Positions 44,696-54,286 of a DNA stretch of 64,000 nt are shown here, piece after piece (positions within the stretch are counted from its first letter, which is position 1; each line of letters opens with the position of its first letter). A program made the translations under genes and the position numbers. The DNA comes from Microcella alkaliphila (GTDB taxonomy: Bacteria; Actinomycetota; Actinomycetes; Actinomycetales; Microbacteriaceae). Below the pieces are notes generated by a model. That model had not been told where the DNA came from. It did no database searches and worked only from the letters and a program-made list of their open reading frames with translations. Location: the NCBI RefSeq assembly GCF_002355395.1, contig NZ_AP017315.1, positions 2,108,001-2,172,000 of the forward strand, in the 5' to 3' direction.

Positions 44696-45667
44696 TGCCC
44701 CTGACCTTGCTCAGCGTCGGCGACGAGTGCGTCGAGGGCAGCCTTGTTGTCGGCGATGAACTGCTCTTCGAGCTCGACGGAGACGGCCTGGCGTCGCTCG
44801 CGGTAGTCGGTCGACTCGCGGCAGTCGAGGTCGGCGAGGGCCAGTTCAACCTCGCGGTCGGCGATCTCATCGAGTGCGGGGTCGTCCTCGATGAATTCGG
44901 TCATGCCCTCGTAGTAGCTGTTGAGTTCGTCGTAGACCGAGTTCTGCGCGTCGGGCTGCGTGCTGAAACCAGAGAAGCCGGCGTCAGCCATGCAGGTTAC
45001 CCACTCTGCGTCGACCTCCGCGAAGGCCGGGTTGGTCTCCATCTGCATGTAGAGCTCGTTGATGGCGTCCATCAGGGGCTTGTGCTCGTCAGAATCGATC
45101 GGATTCTCACCGTTAATCTCGTTTTCGGCGAAGCCCTGGCAGCCCGCCGTCTCCCAGTTGTAGTCGTACGAGCCGTCTTCGTTGAGTTCCTCCTCCGTCG
45201 GCTGCGGGCCGTACAACGCCTCGTAGAACGCCGTCATCTCGGACTCAGAGAGACTCTCGACGTACTCTTGGTTCGGATCAACCATCTGCTCATCAGGGTC
45301 AGGCACGTCGTTCATGCCCGGGTAGCGCACCGCCCCATAGCCCCATTGCGCGACCCATTCGCGGTCGTCAGGATTCCACTCGTCGCCCGAACTCGACCCC
45401 CACCCGATGTCCACAACGGGGATGTACTCGAAGCCCTGCTCTGCCATGCACTCGGCGACGATCTCTTCGCGGATGCGCTGGTCTTCTTCGGCCTGTGCCA
45501 TCCAGTCTTCTTCCGAGAGGTCACCGCCCCAGGCTGCCGACAGGTACTCGTTGAGGGGCGAATAGAACTCGTCCTCGGTCGGGCCGTCGCCCCCGGGCGA
45601 ACACGCGGCGAGGGTGAGGACGAGCGCCGACGCGCTCAGCGCGGCGAGGATTCGGGGGGGTGGTCAT
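44692..45667 (-). CDS. Lipoprotein of the efflux operon with apparent frameshift in its signal peptide
   Basis: The clean frame begins at MAQAEE (45501), but in-frame sequence upstream encodes RILAALSASALVLTLAAC, a full lipoprotein signal with LAAC lipobox. The only fitting start, ATG 45667 (after GGAGTAGAG), is out of frame because of a C7 run (45660-45654). Six C's would give MTTPRILAALS and a 324-aa lipoprotein. The mature part is acidic (many Glu/Asp) with spaced cysteines (VAECMAEQGF, TAGCQGFAE, VTCMADAGF). It overlaps the adaptor by 4 nt and heads the efflux operon. Sequencing error, phase variation and true decay are all possible. Confidence 0.7.
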
Positions 45668-45957
45668 CTCTACTCCGTGCTTCGGTGCGTCGCGCCGAGA
45701 TCGTGCGGTGAATCGCTCGTCGAGTGAGAGCGAAAAACGATGGCGAGAAATCGTGAGTCCGGATCTTCTTCCGATCATCACCTCGCAAGAGCCACGGTTA
45801 GTTCCGGGTTTTTACGCGAGATGTGCACGGAGAAGATCGGAGCTCGATGCCGAACGCACCGTTCTATCCGGGACGGTATCCGCGATATCCTCAAGGGTCA
45901 AGGATTCCTCCCGAATGTCGCGATAACGATCGCGGGACGACGCGAAAGGATGTGCGA

Positions 45958-46287
45958 GTGGTTGCGGAAGAGGAACACGCTGACGTGCCGCGCTCGGCTG
46001 CGTCGCTGCATCTCGAAGCGATGCTCGTCCCCAGCAATCCGGGCCCGTTGCGACGTGCGGGTGCTGCACTCGGATCGATTGCCTACGCCCTCGCCGGTTC
46101 GCTCGAAACGGTCGGGTCAACACACGACCTGGTCATCACCCGACGAGACACCGGGGCCACTATCCACCGCACGACCGCCGGCCAGCGCGAAGAGGCCGAC
46201 GTGATGCTGAAGAAGGTGCAGAATGACCTCGGTCGCCTGACGCTCGAAGAGTTCATCCGCGAGTGGAGCCTCACCCCCGAGTCGTGA
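45958..46287 (+). CDS. Conserved-looking actinobacterial hypothetical protein
   Basis: 109 aa from the GTG at 45958, chosen because AAAGGA lies 7 nt upstream. No recognised domain. It is soluble and amphipathic, with HDLVITRRDTGATIHRTTAG as a central beta segment and an acidic helical C-terminus (NDLGRLTLEEFIREW). The last 17 nt overlap the convergent adnB. The ~290 bases before it hold no recognisable gene or RNA. Confidence 0.6.
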   Translation: MVAEEEHADVPRSAASLHLEAMLVPSNPGPLRRAGAALGSIAYALAGSLETVGSTHDLVITRRDTGATIHRTTAGQREEADVMLKKVQNDLGRLTLEEFIREWSLTPES

Positions 46288-49200
46288 CCGCGGTGCGCCA
46301 GAGCTCGACGAGCTCGGCCTCGCCCGGCAGCTGCTCGGGCCGCAACACGAGGTCGTCGGCGACGAAGTAGAGGGCGACGCTGATCTCGTCGAGCGGCCGG
46401 CCGGTGCGGCGCGCGTACGCCAGACGGTAGAGCGCGAGCTGCAGCAGCTTTTCGGCGCGCTCCTCGTCGGTGCTCGGCGCCTTCCCGGTCTTCCAGTCGA
46501 CGACCTCGACGCCGTCGATGAAGCGGCCATCGTCACCGCGTAGCCGCGCCGGATACACGGCGTCGAGCTTGCAGATGATGAGGTGCCCGGCGAACGGCAG
46601 GTGAATCTCGCACTCGACCTCACGCGGTTCGCGGTCGCCCCACTCCGAGGCCGCGAAGCGTTGCCGCAACGCATCGAGGGCGGCGGGGTCGACGCCCTCT
46701 CCCCCGTCGTCGTGGGTGAAGGCGGCGTCGAGCGCACCGTTGAGTGCATCGTCGATGCGGTCGGGCACCGCCGTGAGGCCGTAACGCTGCTCGACCCAGC
46801 GATGGAACACCGTGCCAAGGCGGGTCTGCCGGTAGGGGCGCTGCGGCACCGGGCGGCGCAGGCGCTCGGCGACCGCCTCGGGCTCGGTGACGTACTGCCG
46901 GAACGCCGAGGCTGGCACGCGGTACGGCACGGCGATCTCGTGCCCGCGGCGCTCACGATCGGCGCGCTCGGCGAGCAGCAGGTCGATGTCGCGTTGCCAG
47001 CCGAGGGCGTCGCTCGCGGAATCGGCCGACACGTCGTCGTCGCCACCCTGGCCACCCGAGGCCGCTGCATGGATGCGCGCCGCGGCCGCCTCCAGCGCCT
47101 CGCGCCGGGTGCCGAGCGGGTCGGCGGGCCACCAGGGCGCGTCGTCATCGTCGCTCGCGCGGGGGTTGTGTTCGTGGCGGGAGGTGTCGGCGACGGGCGG
47201 GATCAGGCCGCGCTCGATGAGCGGGGCCAAGAACCGGCTGAAGGCTCGGGGCTTCGTGGCCGAGGCCCAGAAGGAGCCGGTCACGAGCAGCCGGTGGCGG
47301 GCACGCGTCACGGCGACGTAGGCGAGGCGGCGCTCTTCGCGTTCGAGGTGCTCGGCGACGTCAGCCTGGAACTGCTTCTGCCGGTCGAGCAGCTCTTTGC
47401 GACTCTCTGCTCCGCGCCAGGCGAAGACCGGCAGCTCGGCAGAGTCTCCGCGGAGCTCGTACGGCAGCACGCCGAGACTCAGCCAGCCACGGGTCGAGCG
47501 CGGCTTCGACGGCAGCTCATCGTCGACGAAGCGCGGCACGGCGACCGCGTCCCACTCGAGACCTTTCGAGCCGTGAATCGTGAGCACCTGCACGGTGCCG
47601 GGTTCGGCGTCTTCGGTGCGGGGCGAGAGGTTGTCGCGCCACTCGGCCTCGCGCAGCCATCGCAGGAACCCGCCGAGGCTCACCTCGTCGGCGAGCCCGA
47701 GGTAGTCGTCGAGGGCGTCGAGGAAGGCGTCGCGCGGAGCCTCACCGAGCACCCGGTAAGGGTTCGCTGCGACCTCGATGTCGAGCAGCAGCTCGTGTTC
47801 GACCACGGCGACCAGGTCAGCCAGGTCGAGCGAGGTGCGCCGCCGCAGGCTGGCAAAAAGCGCGCCCGCCTCACGCAGTCGCTCGAGCCCCGCATCGCTA
47901 AATTCGGCGAGCTGACCGTGGCCGGGGGTAGCGTGCGCGACGAAGTCGAGCGCGTCGACGAGCGAGGCGCTGTCACCGCCCACAACGGATGCGCGCAGCC
48001 GCTCGCGCACCTCCTCGCTGAAGCGCTGGTGGGCGAGATCGCGCTCACGTAACCAGTGTGCGACGCGGCGGAGCGCATCCAGGTCGGCGAGACCGATCGA
48101 CCAGCGGGGGCCGGCGAGCAGCCGCACCAGTTCGGTGCCGGCCGACGGGTCGTCAATGACGTGCAGGGCCGACACGAGGTCGGCGATCTCGGGCTGACTG
48201 AGCAGCCCGCCGATGCCCAGCACGTGAAACGGCACGCCTCGACGACGAAGAGCGTCGAGGAAGATCGGCTGCGTCGCGCGGCTGCGCATCAATAGCGCCG
48301 CCGTCGATGGCGCTGACGCCCCCGGGCCCGCGTCGTCGCCGTCGATGCGGCGCGCGCCACGCGCGTCGATTCCGAGCTGGGAGGCGAACCATTCGGCAAC
48401 GAGCTCGGCCTCCTCGTCGACCGTCTCGCACTGGCGCGATTCGACCGGATGCTCGCTCGCGCTGGGCGAGGGAGCAAGCCGACCGACGGCGACGCCGCCG
48501 CGTGCCGTCAGCGGCTCGACTAGCGCGTTCGCCACGTCGAGGATCGCCGTGCCGTTGCGCCACGAGGTGCTGAGGGCGTAGCGGTCGACGCTCGAGCGCC
48601 CGTCGACGGTGAAGCGCGTGGCGAAGTCGTCAAGGTTGGTCGCGCTCGCCCCGCGCCAGCCGTAGATCGACTGGTGCGGGTCGCCGACCGCCATGACCGG
48701 GGTGCCCGCGAAGAGCGCGGCAAGCAGCCGCGTCTGGGCGACGTTCGTGTCTTGGTATTCGTCGAGTAACACGACGCGGTAGCGCGACCGCAGGGCCTCA
48801 CCGACCTCGGGGTGCCGTTCGACGAGATCCAGCGCGAGCGCGACCTGGTCAGAGAACTCGATGAGCCCATCGCGGTGTTTGCGGGCGGCGAACTCGGCCG
48901 CGAGGTCGAGCAGCGGCGTTGTCGGTGCGAGCGCCTCGGCAAGCTTGTCGACGTCGGGGTACGTGCCGCGGCCGCCCGCGGGCAGCTCGACGACGCCCGC
49001 GAACTCGTCGAGGAGCGCCCGCACATCTGCCGGGTCAGCGAGGTGTTCGGTGAGGGAGTGCGCCAGGTCGAGAACGGCCGTCGTCACCCGGTCAACGCTG
49101 AGGTCGTGGTCGGCGAGCCGCTCGTCGGTGGCGCGAGCGACGATGCCGCGCGCCAGCTGCCACGCCGCCGCAGCGCCGAGCACCGTACCGTCGGGGTCGC

Positions 49201-49609
49201 GCCCGATGAGCACCGCGTTGTCGCGGTACAGGCTCGAGGCGAAGGCGTTGTAGGTCGCCACCGTCGGCTGCGTGAACGCATCGACGGCGGGTAGGGGATG
49301 CGCGGCGTCGCTCGCGAGCGACGACCGGCCGAGCGCGCCCAGGCGTTCGCGGATGCGGTGGGCGAGTTCTGACGCCGCCTTGCGGGTGAAGGTCAGGCCG
49401 AGCACCTCGTCGGGCGCAACGTGGCCATTGGCGACGAGCCACAGCACGCGGGCCGACATGGTCTCGGTCTTGCCCGAGCCGGCGCCGGCGACGACGAGGG
49501 CGGGCCCGAGGGGCGCCTCGATGACGGCGCGCTGCTCGTCGGTCGGTCGGTGCAGGCCGAGGGCGTCGGCGATCTGGTTCGCACTCACGGCGGCGGGGGC
49601 GGTCGTCAT
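46271..49609 (-). CDS. adnB: ATP-dependent helicase-nuclease, AdnB subunit type
   Basis: 1112-aa UvrD-like superfamily 1 helicase with a C-terminal PD-(D/E)xK nuclease. Motif I VVAGAGSGKTETMSARV, motif Ia LTFTRKAASELAHRI, motif II VVLLDEYQDTN, motif III VGDPHQSIYGWRGAS, and VTRARHRLLV near residue 790 (motif VI). The nuclease motif VEVVDWKTGKAP lies near residue 1055. AdnAB resects double-strand breaks in actinobacteria in place of RecBCD. The ATG shares its last base region with the adnA stop, so both subunits are made from one mRNA. Confidence 0.92.
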   Translation of the reverse strand: MTTAPAAVSANQIADALGLHRPTDEQRAVIEAPLGPALVVAGAGSGKTETMSARVLWLVANGHVAPDEVLGLTFTRKAASELAHRIRERLGALGRSSLASDAAHPLPAVDAFTQPTVATYNAFASSLYRDNAVLIGRDPDGTVLGAAAAWQLARGIVARATDERLADHDLSVDRVTTAVLDLAHSLTEHLADPADVRALLDEFAGVVELPAGGRGTYPDVDKLAEALAPTTPLLDLAAEFAARKHRDGLIEFSDQVALALDLVERHPEVGEALRSRYRVVLLDEYQDTNVAQTRLLAALFAGTPVMAVGDPHQSIYGWRGASATNLDDFATRFTVDGRSSVDRYALSTSWRNGTAILDVANALVEPLTARGGVAVGRLAPSPSASEHPVESRQCETVDEEAELVAEWFASQLGIDARGARRIDGDDAGPGASAPSTAALLMRSRATQPIFLDALRRRGVPFHVLGIGGLLSQPEIADLVSALHVIDDPSAGTELVRLLAGPRWSIGLADLDALRRVAHWLRERDLAHQRFSEEVRERLRASVVGGDSASLVDALDFVAHATPGHGQLAEFSDAGLERLREAGALFASLRRRTSLDLADLVAVVEHELLLDIEVAANPYRVLGEAPRDAFLDALDDYLGLADEVSLGGFLRWLREAEWRDNLSPRTEDAEPGTVQVLTIHGSKGLEWDAVAVPRFVDDELPSKPRSTRGWLSLGVLPYELRGDSAELPVFAWRGAESRKELLDRQKQFQADVAEHLEREERRLAYVAVTRARHRLLVTGSFWASATKPRAFSRFLAPLIERGLIPPVADTSRHEHNPRASDDDDAPWWPADPLGTRREALEAAAARIHAAASGGQGGDDDVSADSASDALGWQRDIDLLLAERADRERRGHEIAVPYRVPASAFRQYVTEPEAVAERLRRPVPQRPYRQTRLGTVFHRWVEQRYGLTAVPDRIDDALNGALDAAFTHDDGGEGVDPAALDALRQRFAASEWGDREPREVECEIHLPFAGHLIICKLDAVYPARLRGDDGRFIDGVEVVDWKTGKAPSTDEERAEKLLQLALYRLAYARRTGRPLDEISVALYFVADDLVLRPEQLPGEAELVELWRTAVTTRG

Positions 49610-52600
49610 CAGCGGTCTCCGGTGACGGGAGGGACGCGGTGCAGGCTGTGCCGCCGCTGCCCGGGCGGCCCGTACGGGTCGATCACGCGCGCGCCGGTGA
49701 GGCGAGCGACGGCGATGGCCGAGACGGCCTGCGCAAGCCGCTCGCGGAACGCTGCGAGCCCCTCGGCATCGAGCACCGGCTGGCTCGCCTCGCGGTAGCG
49801 CTCGCCGCCCGTGCCCTCCCGGACGAAGAGCAGGCGGGCACCGTCGGCGGTGTGTGCCCCGAGTGCATCAAGCACGGAGGCGAATGCGCCGTCGGCGTAG
49901 GCCAGTTGGTAGGCGCCGAGCTGAGCGTTGTCGCGGGCGGCCGCGTCGGTCACCGGCCGTCCGGTCTTGACGTCGATGATGCGCACGCGCCCCTCGGTGT
50001 CACGTTCGATGCGGTCGACGGTGCCGGCAACAACAGCGCCGGCAACGTGCGGCACGGCGACGTCAAGTTCGACGGTGAATTCGTGCTCGGCGGCGGCAAC
50101 AATGCGCCCGTCGCGGGCGGCGTCGCGCAGGTAGTCGGCAACGCCTTCGGCGTAGCGGTGAGCCAGCCGCTTCTGCTGCACGTCGAGCCAGGGCGACTCG
50201 AACACGAGCTCCTTCCAGCGCGCCTCAATCACGGCCCAGACATCGTCGACGGTCGGGTCGGTGAGCGTCTCGACGGCGGCGTGCACGATCGTGCCGATGC
50301 CCATCGCCGAGTTGCCCTCTTCGGGCGCGACGCGGTCGAGGAACCAGTCGAGCGGCGACGCTTCGATCGCTTCGATCTTCGAGGGCGAGAGGCGAACAGT
50401 CTGCTCGGCGAAGAGGGGCGCCAGCGTGCTCGGGGCGCCGAGCCCCCACCACGTGTCGGGGGCGGCGCCGGGCACGCCCTCGTCGGCGAGTCGACGCAGG
50501 GCCGCTGCAGCCTCGCGGCGCATCGTCTCGCCGCTGGCGGGGTCGGTCAGGCGGCGCCGCAGTTCGCCGACGAGCCGACGCAGCGATCGGGCGTGCGGGC
50601 GGCGCGACGGCGCGGCAGCGTCGGGGGCCGCGCTCGCGAGGTCGGCGAGCGCATCCCAGAGGGCGCTGGGCCGGTCGTCGTCGCCGGCGACGGAGGTGGC
50701 GATCACCTGGCGCCGCGCGCGCGACACGGCCAGGGTCGCGAGCCGCAGTTCGTCGTCGAGCACCAACCGGCGCTCGTCGAGCGTTTCGGAACCAATGCCC
50801 CGGTCGACGCGGCTGATGTGCGGCGCGTGCAGCAGCGAGCCGCGCAGTCGCTGGTTGGGCCAGAGACCGTCGGTGAGGCCCGCGATGATGGCCACCTCAA
50901 CCTCGACACCCGCGGCTGCCGCGGGGCTCGCGACGAGCACCGCCTCGGTCTCGCGGGTCGGGGCGAGCAGGTCGTCGGCGACGTCGCTGTCGAGCATGCG
51001 GGTCAGGAACGCGTCGACGGTGGCGTCGGGCACCGTGTCGACGATCGTTGCGGCGGTCGCGAAGACGGCCGTGATGGCGTCAAGCGCGCGGTCGGCTTCT
51101 GCCGCCGTGGTGCCCGAGCCCCGCGCCTCGGCCGCCCACTCGTCAGCGACCCGGGCATCGCTCCAGGCGACCCACAGCAGCTCGTCGACCGTGGCACCTG
51201 ACTCGGCCCGCTCGTGAATGGTGGCGAGGGTGCGCGCCACGCGGGCTGCTCGGCGGGCGGTGCGGTGGTCGATCGTGACGAGCCGGTCGGGGGCGGCAAG
51301 CGCTTCGACGAGCAGCTCGTCGGCGGTGCGAGTGCCGTCACCCGCCACCTCTTCGGCGCGCAGGGCGCGCCGCAGGCGCCGCAGCGTGACCCGGTCGAGC
51401 CCGCCGAGCGGGCCGAGCAAGAGTTCGGTGGCCGCCGCCGCGTCGAGCGGCGAGCGCCCCACACCCACATCAACCATGCGCACGAGGGCGCGCGCGGCCG
51501 GATGCTCGCGCAGCGGCCGCCCCGCGGTCGTCGCCCGCACCGGAATCTCGGCGGCCGCGAGTGCGCGCACGATCGGCGGCACGAGCGCCCCGCTACGCAC
51601 GAGCACGGCCATCTGCGACCACGGCACGCCATCGATCAGGTGGCGTTCGCGCAGTACGTCGGCGACGAGCGCCCGTTCCCGCGACGCGCTGGATGCCGTG
51701 AGCGCCATGAGCGCGCCGCCCAGCGCGCCCGCGTCATCGTCGCGCCCCGCCACCGCTCGCCGCTGTCGACCCGCGCCCGCCGCACCGATGCGCTGCGCGA
51801 ACAGCGCCGTAGCCTCCCGCAGCGGAGCCGACTGCCGATACGCGGTCTCGAGCACAAACGGCATAGCGCCCTGCCCGCCCAGCTCGCGGGCGAGGCGCGA
51901 GAGGGCCTCGGGCTCGGCGCCCCGGAAGCCCGTGGTGGCAACGTCGGGGTCGCCGACGACGAGCACGCGCGTGCCCGCCGCCGCGAGCGCGGTGACGAGG
52001 GCGATGCCCGACGGGGTGAGGTCGTGGGCGTCGTCGACGAGCACGACGGCGGGCAGGGTCGCGGGTGGCGCCGAGGCGACCAGCGCAGCCGCCGCCCGCA
52101 CGAGTTCGGCGGGGTCAAGCTGGCCGGCACGAGAGCCCCCGAGCACGACGCGGTACTCGTCGACGAAGTCGGCGACCGCGTGCCATTCGGGACGCTGATG
52201 AGCATCACCCTCGCGACGCAGGCGCTCGGGTGTCCAGTCGTGTTCTGACAACCGGGCAATCGCGTCGCGCAGCTCGGTGCGAAACGCCTCGAGGCGCCGA
52301 ACGTCGGGGCCGAGGTGGGCGGGCCACGCCGGCCCCGTGCCGTCGGCCTCGTGCCCCGCCAGCAGTTCGGCGATGTCGGAGTCTTGGTCGGAGCCGCTGA
52401 TGAGCCGCGGCTCGTCGTCACCCGCGGCGCGCGCCGCAGCAGAGAGCAAGGCGTGCGCGAACGCCGCCACACTGCGCGCGAGGGGGCCTGGCAGGGCAAT
52501 GCCCGGCACCGCCGAGGCCAGTCGTTCGGCGAGCTGATCGCGCAGCGCCGTCGCCGAGCGTCGCGACGGCGTCAGCACCATCACCCGCTCGACACCCACC

Positions 52601-52788
52601 CCGCGCGCCTGCACCGCCTCGACCACCGCCTCGACGATGAGCGTCGTCTTGCCGGTGCCCGGCGCGCCCAGCACGGCGGCCCCGGCGCCCGCCCCGTCGA
52701 ACAGCGCGGCGACGGGGGCTCGCTGGGAGCCATCGAGCGCGACCGGCGCGAGTCGCGCATCCGGATCGCGGGCGATGAGGCGGGGCAT
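49609..52788 (-). CDS. adnA: ATP-dependent helicase-nuclease, AdnA subunit type
   Basis: About 1059 aa. UvrD-like ATPase with motif I VLGAPGTGKTTLIVEAVVE, motif II VVLVDDAHDLT (DDAH where helicases usually show DExx), VVGDPDVATTGFRGAE, and a C-terminal nuclease (KIEAIEASPLDWFL, GIGTIVHAAVE, RIIDVKTGRPVT). The degenerate motif II suggests weaker motor activity than AdnB, as reported for mycobacterial AdnA. MPRLIARDP (52788) is taken as start; the frame extends to 52881 without homology. Confidence 0.9.
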   Translation of the reverse strand: MPRLIARDPDARLAPVALDGSQRAPVAALFDGAGAGAAVLGAPGTGKTTLIVEAVVEAVQARGVGVERVMVLTPSRRSATALRDQLAERLASAVPGIALPGPLARSVAAFAHALLSAAARAAGDDEPRLISGSDQDSDIAELLAGHEADGTGPAWPAHLGPDVRRLEAFRTELRDAIARLSEHDWTPERLRREGDAHQRPEWHAVADFVDEYRVVLGGSRAGQLDPAELVRAAAALVASAPPATLPAVVLVDDAHDLTPSGIALVTALAAAGTRVLVVGDPDVATTGFRGAEPEALSRLARELGGQGAMPFVLETAYRQSAPLREATALFAQRIGAAGAGRQRRAVAGRDDDAGALGGALMALTASSASRERALVADVLRERHLIDGVPWSQMAVLVRSGALVPPIVRALAAAEIPVRATTAGRPLREHPAARALVRMVDVGVGRSPLDAAAATELLLGPLGGLDRVTLRRLRRALRAEEVAGDGTRTADELLVEALAAPDRLVTIDHRTARRAARVARTLATIHERAESGATVDELLWVAWSDARVADEWAAEARGSGTTAAEADRALDAITAVFATAATIVDTVPDATVDAFLTRMLDSDVADDLLAPTRETEAVLVASPAAAAGVEVEVAIIAGLTDGLWPNQRLRGSLLHAPHISRVDRGIGSETLDERRLVLDDELRLATLAVSRARRQVIATSVAGDDDRPSALWDALADLASAAPDAAAPSRRPHARSLRRLVGELRRRLTDPASGETMRREAAAALRRLADEGVPGAAPDTWWGLGAPSTLAPLFAEQTVRLSPSKIEAIEASPLDWFLDRVAPEEGNSAMGIGTIVHAAVETLTDPTVDDVWAVIEARWKELVFESPWLDVQQKRLAHRYAEGVADYLRDAARDGRIVAAAEHEFTVELDVAVPHVAGAVVAGTVDRIERDTEGRVRIIDVKTGRPVTDAAARDNAQLGAYQLAYADGAFASVLDALGAHTADGARLLFVREGTGGERYREASQPVLDAEGLAAFRERLAQAVSAIAVARLTGARVIDPYGPPGQRRHSLHRVPPVTGDR

Positions 52789-52904
52789 ACCGATCACGCT
52801 AACGGCGACCACCGACGCGCGCTGACGCGCCGTCGGCGAGATGGATGCTCCGCTCACGGTGAACAGCGAGGCGGCGCGCATCCGGGCCGACTACGCTTCG
52901 AATC

Positions 52905-53129
52905 GTGGACATTCGCATCGGAATTCTGAACAGCCCGCGTGAGGTCGCCTTCGAGTCGACGCAGAGCGCCGACGAGGTCGAAACGCTCGTCAGCGCCGCC
53001 ATCGAGAAGGGCGCGCCGCTCGTCACCTTCACCGACGACAAGGGCAAGCGCTACATCGTGCCGACCGCGGCCATCGGCTACGTCGAGATCGGCTCGGACC
53101 AGACGCGTCGCGTCGGCTTCGTGGGCTAA
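52905..53129 (+). CDS. DUF3107 family small protein
   Basis: 74 aa, GTG start. The sequence DIRIGILNSPREVAFESTQS and the C-terminal IGYVEIGSDQTRRVGFV define DUF3107, a small actinobacterial protein annotated as ATP-binding but of unknown role. It is regularly found beside adnA and the ferritin-like gene, as here, and is followed after 2 nt by a membrane-protein gene. Confidence 0.88.
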   Translation: MDIRIGILNSPREVAFESTQSADEVETLVSAAIEKGAPLVTFTDDKGKRYIVPTAAIGYVEIGSDQTRRVGFVG

Positions 53130-53131
53130 CG

Positions 53132-53461
53132 ATGGGCCTCGCGCTCATTCCCGCGGCCGTGATCGGCGCGCTGATCGGCCTCGGCCTGCGCTACCTGCTG
53201 CCCGGGCGCTCGCAGTACGGCTTGCTCGTGCTGCCCGCCGCGGGCGGTGCCGCGGTCTGCGTCACCTGGGCGATCGGCGCCTGGGCTGGCCTCACCCACG
53301 AGGCCGTCTGGATCTGGCTGATCGCGTTCAGCATCGCGACCATCGTGTCGATCGCGATTGCGCGCATCCTGCCGCCGAAACGTGAGCAGGCCGACGCAGA
53401 ACTGCTCGCCGAGCTCATGCGGCCCGGCGCTCCGGTCGCGACGGCGACCACCGCTCGTTAG
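53132..53461 (+). CDS. Small membrane protein after DUF3107
   Basis: 109 aa with three predicted TM helices (LIPAAVIGALIGLGLRYLL, YGLLVLPAAGGAAVCVTWAI, AVWIWLIAFSIATIVSIAI). No function recognised. Probably co-transcribed with DUF3107. Confidence 0.75.
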   Translation: MGLALIPAAVIGALIGLGLRYLLPGRSQYGLLVLPAAGGAAVCVTWAIGAWAGLTHEAVWIWLIAFSIATIVSIAIARILPPKREQADAELLAELMRPGAPVATATTAR

Positions 53462-53479
53462 CGCGAGACAGTCAGGCCG

Positions 53480-54199
53480 TTAGGCCGTCAGACCCAGGCG
53501 GTCCATGCGGCGCGTGTGCTCGCCGATCAGCTCGGTCATAACCGGGTCAATCTGCGCCTGGTCGCGAGCATGATCGTCGTGCATGACGAGGGCGCTTCGT
53601 GCCTGCAGCAGCGTGTCGCCCACGAGTCGACGGCACCAGACTGCGAGACGCGATGACAGCCGCGGGTTCGCGGCGATCACGCGCTCGACGATCGCGTGCA
53701 GGGTCGGCTCGATGTTCTCGGCCCGCAACGCCTGCTCGACGGCGGCTCGGTCGTCGCGGTCGAGCCCCGCGGCGAGGTTCACCCAGAAGTCGGTGAGGAA
53801 GCCGATCGTGACGTGGGCGGCGGCGACTTGCTCGTGCCAGTCGGCCCCCATCGTGCGACGCTCGAACTCGGCGGCGCCGGCAAGGTGCGGCTGGATCGTC
53901 GCCGTGCGGTCGAGTTTGTGGTGGTCGATGCGGGCGACGAGCGCCTCGTAGCGCTCGAGCATGACGCCCGACACGCGCGCGAGTGCGTCTTTATCGGCGA
54001 CCTGGGGAGCGTTCGAGGCCGCGTGGCTGAGCTGCTCGAAGAACGTCAGGTGCAGGGCCGCGCACTGGCCGAAGAAGTGATCGGCGGGCGGCGTGAGCTC
54101 GTGCAGATCGATCTTCAGCGCGGCGACCGCGGTGTCGCGCGAACGCACCGTGGGCGCGGGTGTGGCGCGCGTACCAGGACGTTTGAACCACGAAGCCAC
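53480..54199 (-). CDS. Ferritin-like-fold protein (actinobacterial)
   Basis: 239 aa, GTG start (VASWFKRPG). Almost wholly helical, with carboxylate/His-bearing helices (HLTFFEQLSHAASNA, ERYEALVARIDHHKLDRT, DWHEQVAAAHVTIGF) resembling the ferritin-like fold proteins annotated next to the DEAD-box helicase gene in actinobacteria. Metal binding and enzymatic role are unproven. The longer frame extending to 55417 lies antisense to the helicase gene and is not real. Divergent from it with an 87-nt spacer. Confidence 0.75.
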   Translation of the reverse strand: MASWFKRPGTRATPAPTVRSRDTAVAALKIDLHELTPPADHFFGQCAALHLTFFEQLSHAASNAPQVADKDALARVSGVMLERYEALVARIDHHKLDRTATIQPHLAGAAEFERRTMGADWHEQVAAAHVTIGFLTDFWVNLAAGLDRDDRAAVEQALRAENIEPTLHAIVERVIAANPRLSSRLAVWCRRLVGDTLLQARSALVMHDDHARDQAQIDPVMTELIGEHTRRMDRLGLTA

Positions 54200-54286
54200 G
54201 GCACCAGAGTAGGCGATCGGCGGGGGCGGCCCGACCCCGGCGGCTAAACTGAGAACTTCCGAAGACAAGACAAGGTACACAAACAC

